A stretch of 64,000 nucleotides of DNA from the NCBI GenBank assembly GCA_002733805.1, contig NVXG01000037.1, forward strand, positions 1-64,000. The letters run 5' to 3'. Below the pieces are notes generated by a model. It was not told where the DNA came from and searched no databases. It saw only the letters and a list, made by a program, of their open reading frames with translations. Position 1 is the first letter of the stretch; every line of letters begins with the position of its first letter. Position numbers and translations under genes: made by a program. Shown here one piece after another: positions 30,609 to 39,699 of this stretch. The stretch comes from Robiginitomaculum sp. (lineage in GTDB: Bacteria; Pseudomonadota; Alphaproteobacteria; Caulobacterales; Maricaulaceae).

Positions 30609-31050
30609 GGAATTCGTCCGGTTTATCTGTTTTTCATCTGGGCGCGTGAATCGCGCAAATCTCGTGTGTTGTATAGCTTTTTGCTATTTCGAGCGCGCCT
30701 TATGTCATGAGTTTGCGCGTGGCGCAACGGGGCTTGTTCACAGAACTTGCACCAAAACAGGGTTTGCGGCAAATCGTTGATCGATTCTGGTCCCGCCGGT
30801 GATCGTTCCATACACAGACGATCGGCGATGAAACCAACTGATTTTCGTCATCCATCGCCGTCACCCTGGATCATGGTCGATATGGTGTTTGCACATGGCT
30901 GCCTGACCGCCACTCTCCCATGGGGGGCACGTTCCCGTATTGATATGGTATCTTCCCTGCATGGAGATGCTTGCCCAATCAAGTTTTAGTGAAGGTGTTG
31001 CATAATCAATCTAGTGCATCTAGATAGGGGCATAGCAAACAGCGAGTTTT
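30609..31050. other. Intergenic region between tig and the cus operon
   Basis: 442 bases separating divergent transcription units. I see no convincing gene, tRNA or riboswitch. It must hold the tig and cus promoters. An imperfect dyad, ATCTTCC-CTGCAT-GGAGAT at 30950-30968, lies about 80 bases before the first cus-linked gene. It loosely resembles MerR-family (CueR) operators, but no matching promoter spacing is evident. A rightward reading frame at 30747-30989 lacks any recognisable feature. Confidence 0.4.
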
Positions 31051-31452
31051 ATGAAATTATTGCCGGACATACGGGCCTTGAAGGCCTTTTGCACCAGTTG
31101 CTTGTTGATCTTGGTGTCGCTTGGACTTGCTTTGCCAGCGGCAGCAAATTCGATCACAGCTTCGTCCGTATCGTTTGAAACTGCTTCCTCAGGGTTGGCA
31201 CAACATTCGTGTGCCTTTCATCAAAAAGCAACCGATCATCAGATGATGATGGATTGCTGTGATGGTAATGATTCCTGTAGTGATGACATGACCTGTGCTA
31301 AAAGTTGTGTTTCCAGCAATGTTCTAACGTCTTTTGTCCTGCCAAGTACCGGATTGGAAGTTTTTGCCGCAATTGCCAAAAGTTCACTGCCGCAAATCAA
31401 ATCCACAATATCATGGTCCATTGCACTGGATGCGCCGCCTCCTCGAGGTTGA
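31051..31452 (+). CDS. Cys/His/Met-rich exported protein, probable metal binder
   Basis: 133 residues. An N-terminal signal peptide (hydrophobic residues about 13-32, ending AAANS) precedes a cluster of metal-liking residues: QHSCAFHQ, DHQMMMDCCDGNDSCSDDMTCAKSC. The C-terminus ends APPPRG. This layout recalls CopL-like proteins found ahead of copper-resistance genes, though I cannot prove family membership. It is 88 bases upstream of cusC in the same direction and probably acts in periplasmic copper/silver handling or sensing. Confidence 0.72.
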   Translation: MKLLPDIRALKAFCTSCLLILVSLGLALPAAANSITASSVSFETASSGLAQHSCAFHQKATDHQMMMDCCDGNDSCSDDMTCAKSCVSSNVLTSFVLPSTGLEVFAAIAKSSLPQIKSTISWSIALDAPPPRG

Positions 31453-31540
31453 ATTTGAAATAATCACCGGCAACTGAGCCGTTGATTGGGGACGTATGCC
31501 CCCGCTCATCAAATTCTACTCACGAGAAAACGAGGCTCCC

Positions 31541-32803
31541 ATGCCTATTCAAAAATTTGCCATTGTAATAATTGCGATCGCTTGTTCCGCCAGCCCATCC
31601 GCGGCCCAATCACAAGATGCCCCGGCACCAAACCGTCTGGAATTGGCGCAAAGCGTGGCGATTGCCCTTGCAGCCAATGACCCGACAATCGCCTTGTTTG
31701 AAGAACGAGCCTTGGCGTTGGAAGATCGCGCCATTGCTGACAGCCAATTGCCTGATCCGGTATTCAGCACCCGCATGCAGAGCATTCCGCTTTCATCGTT
31801 TGATATCAATCGTGAGCCGATGACCCAATTGGCGCTTGGCGTTCGGCAATCCTTTCCCAAAGGAAAGAGCCGCGCGTTAACCCGGCAAAAGAGATTGGCC
31901 GAAGCCTTGGCAGAGCGTCACAACAAAGAATTACGCAATCGTGAGATTTCTTTACAAACCAGACAGGTCTGGCTTGAATTATTCTATTGGAAACAGGCCA
32001 AACGCATAACCCAGCAAACCCAGACCAAAGTCGAGGAGTTGCGGGAAGTCTCGGAGACCAATTATGCAAATGGCCGGGGCAGTGCCCAAAATGTGTTACG
32101 GGTCGATCTGGAAGTGTCCCTGTTGGCTACAAAGCTGATTGGGCTGGATCGTCAAGCCGATCTGTCCCGGGTCAACTTGAGCAGATTGATCGGGATTGCC
32201 AATGCCGCACGGCCTTTGCCCGATGTTTTACCGACGCTCCCCCCCTTCCCGACTGCAACTGAGATGCAAAGCAATCTTGTACGCCACCCCAGCGTCAAAG
32301 TGATTGATGCCATGATTACCGCGCGGGATCGCGATATTGATTTGGCCAACCAACAATATAAGCCAGGATTTTCAATTGATGCGGCCTATGGCTTGCGCGA
32401 CAGCCGTTCGGATTTTGGCTCAATCGGCGTTTCCTATTCAATTCCGCTTTTTACAAAGAACCGTCAGGATCGCAGCTTAAGCGCCACGCGTCATTTGCGA
32501 AGTTCAGCCCGTTTGGCTCGTAGCGCCCAATTGCTGGAGTTAAACCGCCAATTGGGACGCCATTTCGCCGACTGGACCCGGTTGGACGAGCACATCAATT
32601 TATACGAAACAGAAGTAATCGGGCGCGCCACAGACACCGCAGAGGCCGCAATGCTGGCCTATGAAACCGAAGCCGCAGATTTTGCGGAATTGGTCCGGGC
32701 AGAACTGGCCGTTTTAGACACCGAGTTGGCCCTGATCCGGTTGCAAGTTGATCAAACTAAGGCGCATGCCGCCTTGTTATTTCTCAAAGGAGAAAAATCA
32801 TGA
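31541..32803 (+). CDS. cusC: Outer-membrane efflux channel CusC/CzcC-like (TolC family)
   Basis: 420 residues from the ATG at 31541, which has GAGG eight bases upstream and opens a signal peptide (MPIQKFAIVIIAIACSASPSAAQ). Long alpha-helical coiled-coil segments (two repeated OEP domains) are typical of TolC-family proteins that carry ions through the outer membrane. There is no lipobox Cys. Its stop overlaps the cusB start by four bases (ATGA). Confidence 0.9.
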   Translation: MPIQKFAIVIIAIACSASPSAAQSQDAPAPNRLELAQSVAIALAANDPTIALFEERALALEDRAIADSQLPDPVFSTRMQSIPLSSFDINREPMTQLALGVRQSFPKGKSRALTRQKRLAEALAERHNKELRNREISLQTRQVWLELFYWKQAKRITQQTQTKVEELREVSETNYANGRGSAQNVLRVDLEVSLLATKLIGLDRQADLSRVNLSRLIGIANAARPLPDVLPTLPPFPTATEMQSNLVRHPSVKVIDAMITARDRDIDLANQQYKPGFSIDAAYGLRDSRSDFGSIGVSYSIPLFTKNRQDRSLSATRHLRSSARLARSAQLLELNRQLGRHFADWTRLDEHINLYETEVIGRATDTAEAAMLAYETEAADFAELVRAELAVLDTELALIRLQVDQTKAHAALLFLKGEKS

Positions 32804-34293
32804 ATAAGTTGACGATTTCCGTGTTAGTTGCTGGCTTGGTGTTCGGATCACTTGGTGGCTTTTTATTGGCTAAGGGTCTGGCACCTAAAGACGCTGGCTC
32901 ATTGGCCATGGATGCGCCCGCCAAAACAGTGCTTTATTGGAAAGCCCCGATGGACCCGAATTTTCGGAGCGATCAACCTGGGACATCTCCAATGGGGATG
33001 GACCTAGTGCCGGTATATGCCGGTTCAGAAACGGGGGCAGATGACCGCAATCTGGTTCGGATCAACCCAACAGTTCAAAACAATATTGGTGTGCGAATCG
33101 CCCCGGTGGTTCGTGATGATTTCTCCCGCGATATTGATACGATTGGGTTCATCCAAATCGACGATGAGAACCGGGCCAATATCGATGTTCGCAGCGAAGG
33201 TTGGATAGAGAAGTTATACGTGCAATCCATGGGTGAAAGGATCGCCAAAGGTCGCCCGTTATTCGATCTCTATTCCAAACCATTGGTTACTGCCCAAGAG
33301 GAATACTTGCAAGCTCGCCGTATTGGCCGCGATAGCCTGATCCGCGCGGCTAAGGGACGATTAACCGCCCTTGGCATGTCCCGTTCCCAGATCAAACGTC
33401 TCGATACGTCCGGCAAGGCCCGTCGGTTGGTTCGGGTCTATGCGCCACAAGATGGCGTGATTACCATGCTCAATATTGCCGAAGGTGCGTTTGTTATGCC
33501 CGGAAAACCCATCATGTCATTGGCCGAACTATCGAGTGTCTGGGTTTTGGCAGAAATTTTTGAAACGCAAATCCGTCAGGTAAAGCTGGGTCAAACGGCC
33601 AACATGACCATATCAAGCGAACCAGAACGCCAATGGAACGGTTTGGTCGATTATATCTATCCAGTGATCAATGCGGCCTCCAGAACCGTGCAGGTGCGGC
33701 TTCGGTTTGATAATCCCGATGGCATATTGCGGCCCGAAGGTTACGCCAAACTGACCATCAAAACTGAGCCAAAGAAAAACGTGTTGTCGATTGATCGAGA
33801 AGCGTTGATCCAGAGCGGAAAATCAACACGGGTAATCTTGGCGCTGGGTGATGGCCAGTTTCAACCGGCTGAAGTCAGTGCCGGAATGGAATCAAATGGC
33901 CGGGTTGAAATTTTAAGCGGCCTGCAAGCCGGTGAAAACGTCGTGGTGTCGGCGCAGTTCTTGCTCGATTCTGAATCCTCGCTGCAAGGCACTGCGTTGC
34001 GGATGATGAGCGCGCAATCGGACGAACCATCCCCGCCCAAAGAAGCCGAAGCCAAGGGCGTAATCGTTTCGCTGATGGTCGACCATGGCATGGTCACCAT
34101 TGCACACGAGCCAATCAATGACTTTGGTTGGCCTGATATGGAGATGGATTTTGTTACGAACCCTGCGTTTCTTGATGACTTGAAGCCCGGCGATCCCGTG
34201 CAATTCAAGGTGTTGGAAATGGCCAATGACAATGATAATTTTGTGGTGACCGCGATCCACAAAACTCCAGCAAATGACGGGGCAAACCCATGA
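32800..34293 (+). CDS. cusB: RND adaptor CusB with C-terminal CusF domain
   Basis: 497-residue periplasmic membrane-fusion protein. After one N-terminal helix comes a heavy-metal-binding motif (YWKAPMDPNFRSD, SPMGMDLVPVY), then barrel-sandwich, hairpin and beta-barrel adaptor regions to about residue 400. Residues ~420-490 form a CusF-like domain. Ligands H436, W444, M447 and M449 are all present, with the same mutual spacing as CusF H36, W44, M47 and M49. This points to Cu(I)/Ag(I) rather than zinc or cobalt. It overlaps cusC and cusA by four bases each. Confidence 0.94.
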   Translation: MNKLTISVLVAGLVFGSLGGFLLAKGLAPKDAGSLAMDAPAKTVLYWKAPMDPNFRSDQPGTSPMGMDLVPVYAGSETGADDRNLVRINPTVQNNIGVRIAPVVRDDFSRDIDTIGFIQIDDENRANIDVRSEGWIEKLYVQSMGERIAKGRPLFDLYSKPLVTAQEEYLQARRIGRDSLIRAAKGRLTALGMSRSQIKRLDTSGKARRLVRVYAPQDGVITMLNIAEGAFVMPGKPIMSLAELSSVWVLAEIFETQIRQVKLGQTANMTISSEPERQWNGLVDYIYPVINAASRTVQVRLRFDNPDGILRPEGYAKLTIKTEPKKNVLSIDREALIQSGKSTRVILALGDGQFQPAEVSAGMESNGRVEILSGLQAGENVVVSAQFLLDSESSLQGTALRMMSAQSDEPSPPKEAEAKGVIVSLMVDHGMVTIAHEPINDFGWPDMEMDFVTNPAFLDDLKPGDPVQFKVLEMANDNDNFVVTAIHKTPANDGANP

Positions 34294-37200
34294 TTGCGTC
34301 AATTATCCGCTGGTCGATTACCAATCGATTTTTGATCATTGTGCTGGCTCTGCTCTTGGGGGCTGGCGGCATATTGGCAATAAAACAAATTCCGCTGGAT
34401 GCAATCCCGGATTTGTCTGATGTGCAGGTTATTGTAAAAACCACCTACCCCGGACAAACCCCGCAAGTGGTCGAGGATCAGGTTACCTATCCACTTTCAA
34501 CGGCCTTGTTGGCTGTGCCGGGCGCCGTAACGGTCCGTGGTTATTCGTTTTTTAATGACAGCTTTGTGTACGTTATCTTCAAAGACGGTACCGATCTGTA
34601 TTGGGCGCGGTCGCGGGTGTTGGAATACCTGTCGCAAGTGGCACCCACCTTGCCGGCCGAGGCTAGGTCAGCGCTTGGCCCGGATGCAACTGGTGTAGGT
34701 TGGATCTACCAATACGCGCTAATCGATCGAACTGGTAAACATGATTTGGCGCAATTGCGCTCCATTCAGGACTGGTTCTTGAAATTTGAATTACAAACCG
34801 TTCCTGGCGTATCCGAAGTCGCTACGATTGGCGGGATGGTCAAGCAATACCAAGTCGTGGCCGATCCGGACAAATTGCGGGCTTACAACATTCCGCTTTC
34901 AACACTGCGCACCGCCATCCAGCGCGGCAATCAAGAGACCGGCGGCCGGGTCATTGAAATGGCCGAGGCCGAATACATGGTCCGAGCCTCCGGCTACATC
35001 AAATCAGAAGAGGATTTGCGACAAATTCCGGTAAAAGTAACCAAGGATGGAACGCCAATCCTGCTGAAAGACGTTGCGGACATTCACATTGGACCAGAGC
35101 TAAGACGTGGTATCGGGGAACTCAATGGTGAAGGAGAAGCCGTCGGCGGCGTAATCATCATGCGGTATGGCGAAAATGCCATGCGGACCATTGATTTGGT
35201 CAAAGAAAAACTCGAACAACTTGAGAAAAACCTGCCCGAAGGTGTGGAAATAGTCACGACTTATGACCGCTCATCGCTGATCGAGCGAGCTGTCGGAACC
35301 TTGCGCGAAAAACTACTGGAAGAGTTTTTGGTGGTGTTTCTGGTCTGCGCTATTTTCTTGTTCCATGTGCGATCTGCTTTGGTCATTGTGCTGAGCTTGC
35401 CCTTGGGTGTGCTGGCGGCGTTCATCATCATGAATACGCAAGGCATCAACGCCAACATCATGTCACTGGGCGGCATCGCCATCGCAGTGGGTGCCATGGT
35501 CGATGCGGCCATTGTTATGATTGAGAACATGCACAAACACATCGAGCGAGAGGCGCTAACCCCGCAAAACCGATGGGAAATTGTCGCCAAATCCGCCACC
35601 GAAGTGGGGCCTGCATTGTTCTTCTCCCTGTTGATTATTACCTTTAGCTTTGTTCCGGTGTTTGCATTGGAAGCCCAAGAAGGACGTCTGTTTCATCCAC
35701 TGGCATTCACCAAAACCTATGCGATGGCGGCGGCTGCATTTTTGTCGATTACTTTGGTGCCGGTTCTGATGGGGTTGTTCATTCGTGGACGAATCACCCC
35801 CGAGCATAAAAACCCGGTCAATCGGCTGCTGATCGCGATCTACCGACCGGTCATTCATCTGGTTTTGAAATTCCCTCTAATCACGCTGATCATGGCCGGA
35901 CTGATTTTGGCCAGCGCCGCCCTGCCCTTAAGCCGGATTGGCGGTGAATTTATGCCTGAACTGGACGAAGGTGATCTTCTCTACATGCCAAGCGCTTTCC
36001 CTTCGATTTCTGCCGGGAAAATGACTCAAATTTTACAACAAACCAACAAGCTGATCATGACTGTGCCAGAGGTAAAAACCACCTATGCCAAGGCAGGTCG
36101 GGCTGAGACAGCAACTGACCCCGCCCCGTTGACCATGGTGGAAACCACCATCCAGTTAAAGCCAAAAGATGAGTGGCGTGAAGGCATGACCATGGCCAAG
36201 CTAAAGGCCGAGCTGGATCAACTGGTGCAAATCCCGTCCCTGACCAATGTCTGGATCATGCCGATTAAAAATCGGATTGATATGCTGGCCACCGGGATCA
36301 AAACCCCGGTTGGCATCAAGGTGGCCGGACCCGATTTAGACATCATCAGTCAAATCGGCCAGCAGATCGAAACCATCATCAAACCGATCCCCGGAACCAA
36401 TTCGGTATATGCCGAGCGGGTCACTGGCGGACGGTTTATCGACATTGATATTCGCCGGGCAGAAGCCGCCCGGTTCGGCTTAAATATCGCTGATGTGCAG
36501 GAAGTAATCCGCACCGCTATTGGCGGTATGACCCTGACCCACAGCGTCGAAGGACTGGAACGTTATCCGGTTAATTTGCGCTATCCGCGTGATTATCGCG
36601 ATAGTGTCGAAAAACTGAAAACCTTGCCAATTGTCACACCGGCTGGTGCCCAAATTCCATTGGGCCGTCTGACTGATATTTCATTCTCTGATGGACCCGG
36701 CGTGATCCGCAGTGAAAACGCGCGGCGCAATGGCTGGATATATATTGACATCGTCGGAGCCGACATCAGCTCTTATGTGCGAGAGGCCAAACAAGCCGTG
36801 GCCGACAACCTGACCCTGCCCCCTGGGTATTCGCTAAGTTGGTCCGGGCAATATGAGTATATGGAGCGCGCCAAGGAACGTCTTAAAGTCGTAGTGCCCG
36901 GCACGCTGGTCATCATTTTATTGCTGCTGTTTCTGAACTTCAGGCGGGTGATGCCGGTGATTATTATCATGGGCACCCTGCCCTTGGCATTGGTGGGCGG
37001 CCTGTGGTTGATGGAAATCCTCGGATACAATATGTCGGTGGCGGTTGGTGTCGGATTTATCGCACTGGCCGGAGTGACCATCGAGATCGGCGTATTGATG
37101 GTCCTTTACCTCGAAACGGCACTGACCGACGGGCAGTCCCAAGCCGAACAGGAAAACCGCAAATTTGATCTGAATGATCTGCGCCAAGCCATCCTAGATG

Positions 37201-37421
37201 GAGCCTTGCTACGCATCCGTCCGATCATGATGACCGTGGCCGTAGTGATCGCAGGTCTGTTGCCCATCATGCTGGGCACCGGCACCGGCTCCGAAGTCAT
37301 GCGCCGCATCGCCGCCCCCATGGTCGGCGGAATGATCAGCGCCACGGTTTTAACCCTGTTGGTCATCCCGGCGGTGTTTTTGATCTGGAAACGGTTTGGG
37401 TTGGGTGGAGACTCGCGGTAA
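34290..37421 (+). CDS. cusA: Cu(I)/Ag(I) RND efflux pump CusA
   Basis: 1043-residue inner-membrane proton-driven RND pump. Twelve membrane helices and two large periplasmic loops fit the heavy-metal efflux type. TM4 reads GGIAIAVGAMVDAAIVMIEN, the CusA/SilA version. The three methionines of the CusA metal site are found in matching contexts: LLYMPS, PLTMVETT and RIDMLATG. The stop is only eight bases from a broken tRNA-Thr gene on the other strand. Confidence 0.96.
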   Translation: MIASIIRWSITNRFLIIVLALLLGAGGILAIKQIPLDAIPDLSDVQVIVKTTYPGQTPQVVEDQVTYPLSTALLAVPGAVTVRGYSFFNDSFVYVIFKDGTDLYWARSRVLEYLSQVAPTLPAEARSALGPDATGVGWIYQYALIDRTGKHDLAQLRSIQDWFLKFELQTVPGVSEVATIGGMVKQYQVVADPDKLRAYNIPLSTLRTAIQRGNQETGGRVIEMAEAEYMVRASGYIKSEEDLRQIPVKVTKDGTPILLKDVADIHIGPELRRGIGELNGEGEAVGGVIIMRYGENAMRTIDLVKEKLEQLEKNLPEGVEIVTTYDRSSLIERAVGTLREKLLEEFLVVFLVCAIFLFHVRSALVIVLSLPLGVLAAFIIMNTQGINANIMSLGGIAIAVGAMVDAAIVMIENMHKHIEREALTPQNRWEIVAKSATEVGPALFFSLLIITFSFVPVFALEAQEGRLFHPLAFTKTYAMAAAAFLSITLVPVLMGLFIRGRITPEHKNPVNRLLIAIYRPVIHLVLKFPLITLIMAGLILASAALPLSRIGGEFMPELDEGDLLYMPSAFPSISAGKMTQILQQTNKLIMTVPEVKTTYAKAGRAETATDPAPLTMVETTIQLKPKDEWREGMTMAKLKAELDQLVQIPSLTNVWIMPIKNRIDMLATGIKTPVGIKVAGPDLDIISQIGQQIETIIKPIPGTNSVYAERVTGGRFIDIDIRRAEAARFGLNIADVQEVIRTAIGGMTLTHSVEGLERYPVNLRYPRDYRDSVEKLKTLPIVTPAGAQIPLGRLTDISFSDGPGVIRSENARRNGWIYIDIVGADISSYVREAKQAVADNLTLPPGYSLSWSGQYEYMERAKERLKVVVPGTLVIILLLLFLNFRRVMPVIIIMGTLPLALVGGLWLMEILGYNMSVAVGVGFIALAGVTIEIGVLMVLYLETALTDGQSQAEQENRKFDLNDLRQAILDGALLRIRPIMMTVAVVIAGLLPIMLGTGTGSEVMRRIAAPMVGGMISATVLTLLVIPAVFLIWKRFGLGGDSR

Positions 37422-37429
37422 GGGGTTGC

Positions 37430-37501
37430 TGTAGGCAAGAGCCCCGAATTCTCGACCCTCTGATTACAAATCAGATGCTCTACCAGCTGAGCTAAAGCGG
37501 C
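37430..37501 (-). pseudogene. tRNA-Thr (TGT) remnant without 3' acceptor strand
   Basis: Read leftward, GCCGCTT, a normal D-arm (AGCTCAGCTGGTAGAGC) and anticodon arm TCTGA-TTTGTAA-TCAGA (TGT) are intact. The T-arm reads GAGAA-TTCGGGG-CTCTT, losing the conserved G53-C61 pair and A58. The following bases GCCTACA cannot pair with the acceptor strand, where AAGCGGC would be needed, and no CCA follows. Loss begins exactly on the cusA side. Confidence 0.8.
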
Positions 37502-37564
37502 TATGTAATGAAAATAAATAGTTAGCGCTGATTGATTTGGAACGAAACGGGTACTGTCCGACCT

Positions 37565-37587
37565 AAAAAAGTCGGACGTCCGACTTT
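37565..37587 (-). terminator. Palindrome with T-run, leftward terminator
   Basis: The perfect 20-bp palindrome AAAGTCGGACGTCCGACTTT folds into an 8-bp stem with loop ACGT. On the leftward strand it continues into six T, as in an intrinsic terminator. No leftward protein gene precedes it, so it may once have ended a tRNA transcript. Confidence 0.6.
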
Positions 37588-37600
37588 CGTTCTTGGAATA

Positions 37601-37650
37601 TCCCCAAGTAGTGAGCTTTAGCATCGCGATAGGACAAAAAAATGATGCGC
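37601..37650. repeat. Flanking repeat, copy A
   Basis: Core AAGTAGTGAGCTTTAGCATC. About 80 % identical over ~50 bases to copy B at 38892-38941 in the same orientation. Most differences are transitions, plus one base of length in an A-run. The right end (AATGATGCGC) matches the position where copy B enters the tRNA-Leu 3' end (AATGGTGCGG). Confidence 0.75.
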
Positions 37651-37874
37651 TTAGACACGGATACTTCGACCAATTTTGGGAGGAACTGGAGGGATGGGAA
37701 GAGCAATTAAAAAAACCAAAACGTGAATCACGTTCAATGGAGAAATCTTTTGAAGGGTGGATGTAGAAAGTCTTGGTCATATACCGGTGTCAACAAATCC
37801 ATATTTACATATTCAATCTTCGCTATTTATCAAATTGATTGTAGCAAGACCATAATTCACTTTAAAGTTGGAAT

Positions 37875-38768
37875 ATGACGAATAGATTTTATATCATTGG
37901 AAATGGATTTGACCTGCACCACAAAATCCCATCTTCCTATTGGGATTTTGGAAAATATTTGAAAATCAAAGATTTTGAGATCTACGAGCTAATCGAGCAG
38001 TTCATAGGAGTTGATGAAGATTTTTGGAACTTTTTTGAAGATCGATTGTCTGACCTAAACCATGACCATTTACTTGAATACACGTCCGATTTTCTTATGT
38101 CATATGGCGCTGATGATTGGAGTGACTCCTATCATCATGACTATCAGTTTGAAGTTACTCGGGTGGTGGAAGCGCTGTCACAAACACTCCTCGCTCATTT
38201 TTCGGATTGGATAAGACAGCTTCATATCCCTTCACTAAGAGAGCTAAGTGTTTCGCCCATACCGTTCGATATAAATGCCCAATATCTGTCTTTCAATTAT
38301 ACAAACACGCTTCAAAAAACCTATAAAATTCCTGATGCTAACATTCTCTATATCCACGGTCTGGCGGACTCAACATCAGATTTAGTCTTAGGGCATGGAT
38401 ATAAATTACCTGATAAAAATCCGTATCGGTATGAACAAAATCCCGAGGATGCTGACACCCGTGTCATCGAGGCAATCAGCATCATTGATGGTTACTTTGA
38501 GCAGACCTTTAAGAATACGGACAGTGTGCTTAAAAAATATAGTACATTTTTTACCGAATTAGGAGAGGCAACAGAAATCAGTGTCTATGGGCATTCATTA
38601 GAGGCTGTTGATGCACCATATTTTAAAAAAATATTAAGCTCTATTAACGCACCAAAAGTGCACTGGATTATTAGTTTTCATAATGATTTGCCGAAGATGA
38701 AAGAAAAAGCCGCTCAGCTAAATATCGATCCTATGATGACTAAATTTATAAAGTTAGAGGATTTGTAG
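37875..38768 (+). CDS. AbiH-family abortive-infection protein
   Basis: 297 residues. The start FYIIGNGFDLHHKIPSSYWDF, the middle SFNYTNTLQKTYK and ILYIHGLADSTSDLVLGHG match the AbiH family, which was described from lactococcal phage resistance. The mechanism of the family is not established. The gene is clearly AT-rich compared with cusA and the methyltransferase on either side. It stands alone between the two flanking repeats and beside tRNA-Leu, with no integrase or transposase gene visible. Confidence 0.85.
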   Translation: MTNRFYIIGNGFDLHHKIPSSYWDFGKYLKIKDFEIYELIEQFIGVDEDFWNFFEDRLSDLNHDHLLEYTSDFLMSYGADDWSDSYHHDYQFEVTRVVEALSQTLLAHFSDWIRQLHIPSLRELSVSPIPFDINAQYLSFNYTNTLQKTYKIPDANILYIHGLADSTSDLVLGHGYKLPDKNPYRYEQNPEDADTRVIEAISIIDGYFEQTFKNTDSVLKKYSTFFTELGEATEISVYGHSLEAVDAPYFKKILSSINAPKVHWIISFHNDLPKMKEKAAQLNIDPMMTKFIKLEDL

Positions 38769-38891
38769 ATGATTGGATGCCTCCTTTTGCCACGATGCAG
38801 ACAAAACTGAATGGGGATGAACTATGCAGTAAAACGGGGGAGACCATGATATGGCGCAGGTCGAGGAACGAAACTTGAACCGGCACCAATG

Positions 38892-38934
38892 TCCTCAAGT
38901 AGCGAGCTTTAGCGTCGCGGTAGCGCCAGAAAAA

Positions 38935-38941
<7 letters not shown>
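38892..38941. repeat. Flanking repeat, copy B
   Basis: Core AAGTAGCGAGCTTTAGCGTC. Its right end runs into the 3' terminus of tRNA-Leu (starting at 38935). See copy A at 37601-37650. The pair bracket the AbiH gene as direct repeats about 1.29 kb apart. Confidence 0.75.
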
Positions 38942-39019
<78 letters not shown>

Positions 39020-39078
39020 ATGTTTCGGGGTCGAGCGCGGTGGTAGCGCCTTGACGGCGCGATGGCAACGGTTTCAGT

Positions 39079-39699
39079 GTGCTCGATATGAAAAAAGTAC
39101 CTGAATTTGAAACTGCCGAGGTGTGGGAAGGTCGCTATCACGATAAATCCACCCGATGGGAACGCGATGACATCAACGGAGCCTTGGATGAATGGCTGAC
39201 CAGCCAGCAATTGCAACCGGGACGCATTCTGATCCCCGGCTGCGGGCGGGCGGCAGAGCCGTTTTATCTGGCCGAACGTGGATTTGAGGTTGTGGCGCTG
39301 GATTTTGCGCCCAGCGCCATCAAGCACCAGCAACAAAGATTACACAGTTATGAGAACCCGCCATCGGTTCGATTTGAACAGGTTGACGTGATGAACTGGC
39401 GCGCCGCAGCGCCGTTTGACGCGATCTATGAGCAAACCTGTTTATGTGCTCTCAACCCAGGGCAGCGACAGGATTATGCCGCGCAGTTACACGGCTGGTT
39501 AAAACCGGGCGGCAAGCTGTTTGCGCTCTTTATGCAGACAAACCGAGAGGGTGGCCCACCCTTTCATTGCCCAATGGATGAAATGCGCCAATTGTTTGGA
39601 CCCGCCAAGTGGCAATGGCCCGATCATGATGGATTACGCTCGGATCACTCCAACAACAAGGTTGAGATTGGAATGGTGCTGACCCGTCTGACCGATTAG
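39079..39699 (+). CDS. TPMT-like SAM-dependent methyltransferase
   Basis: 206 residues. The N-terminal EVWEGRYHDKSTRWERDDIN is the thiopurine-methyltransferase-family pattern. Motif I is ILIPGCGRAAEPFYLAERG, followed by VVALDFAPSAI and YEQTCLCAL. It should transfer methyl from SAM to a small acceptor, such as a sulfur or selenium compound; the substrate is uncertain. The called start is GTG at 39079, with an ATG at 39088 as the alternative; neither has a clear ribosome-binding site. Its stop overlaps the stop of the converging MATE gene. Confidence 0.85.
   Translation: MLDMKKVPEFETAEVWEGRYHDKSTRWERDDINGALDEWLTSQQLQPGRILIPGCGRAAEPFYLAERGFEVVALDFAPSAIKHQQQRLHSYENPPSVRFEQVDVMNWRAAAPFDAIYEQTCLCALNPGQRQDYAAQLHGWLKPGGKLFALFMQTNREGGPPFHCPMDEMRQLFGPAKWQWPDHDGLRSDHSNNKVEIGMVLTRLTD

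Larger units (their letters stand above)
37502..37874. other. AT-rich intergenic region before the AbiH gene
   Basis: 373 bases holding a 20-bp palindrome (37568-37587), one copy of the ~50-bp flanking repeat (37601-37650) and then AT-rich DNA that probably contains the AbiH promoter. A leftward reading frame crossing this region is the antisense-like translation of the tRNA remnant and is not a gene. Confidence 0.5.

Noticed and set aside
30950-30968. CueR-like dyad ATCTTCC-CTGCAT-GGAGAT before the cus operon
   Set aside because: The symmetry is imperfect and no promoter with the 19-base MerR-type spacing could be identified, so it is not called as an operator.
30747-30989. Rightward 80-codon frame between tig and the cus operon
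   Set aside because: No recognisable sequence pattern and no supporting context; probably chance.
37106-37780. Leftward 224-codon frame across the tRNA-Thr remnant
   Set aside because: The part AQLVEHLICNQRVE is the translation of tRNA-Thr, and the rest is antisense to cusA.
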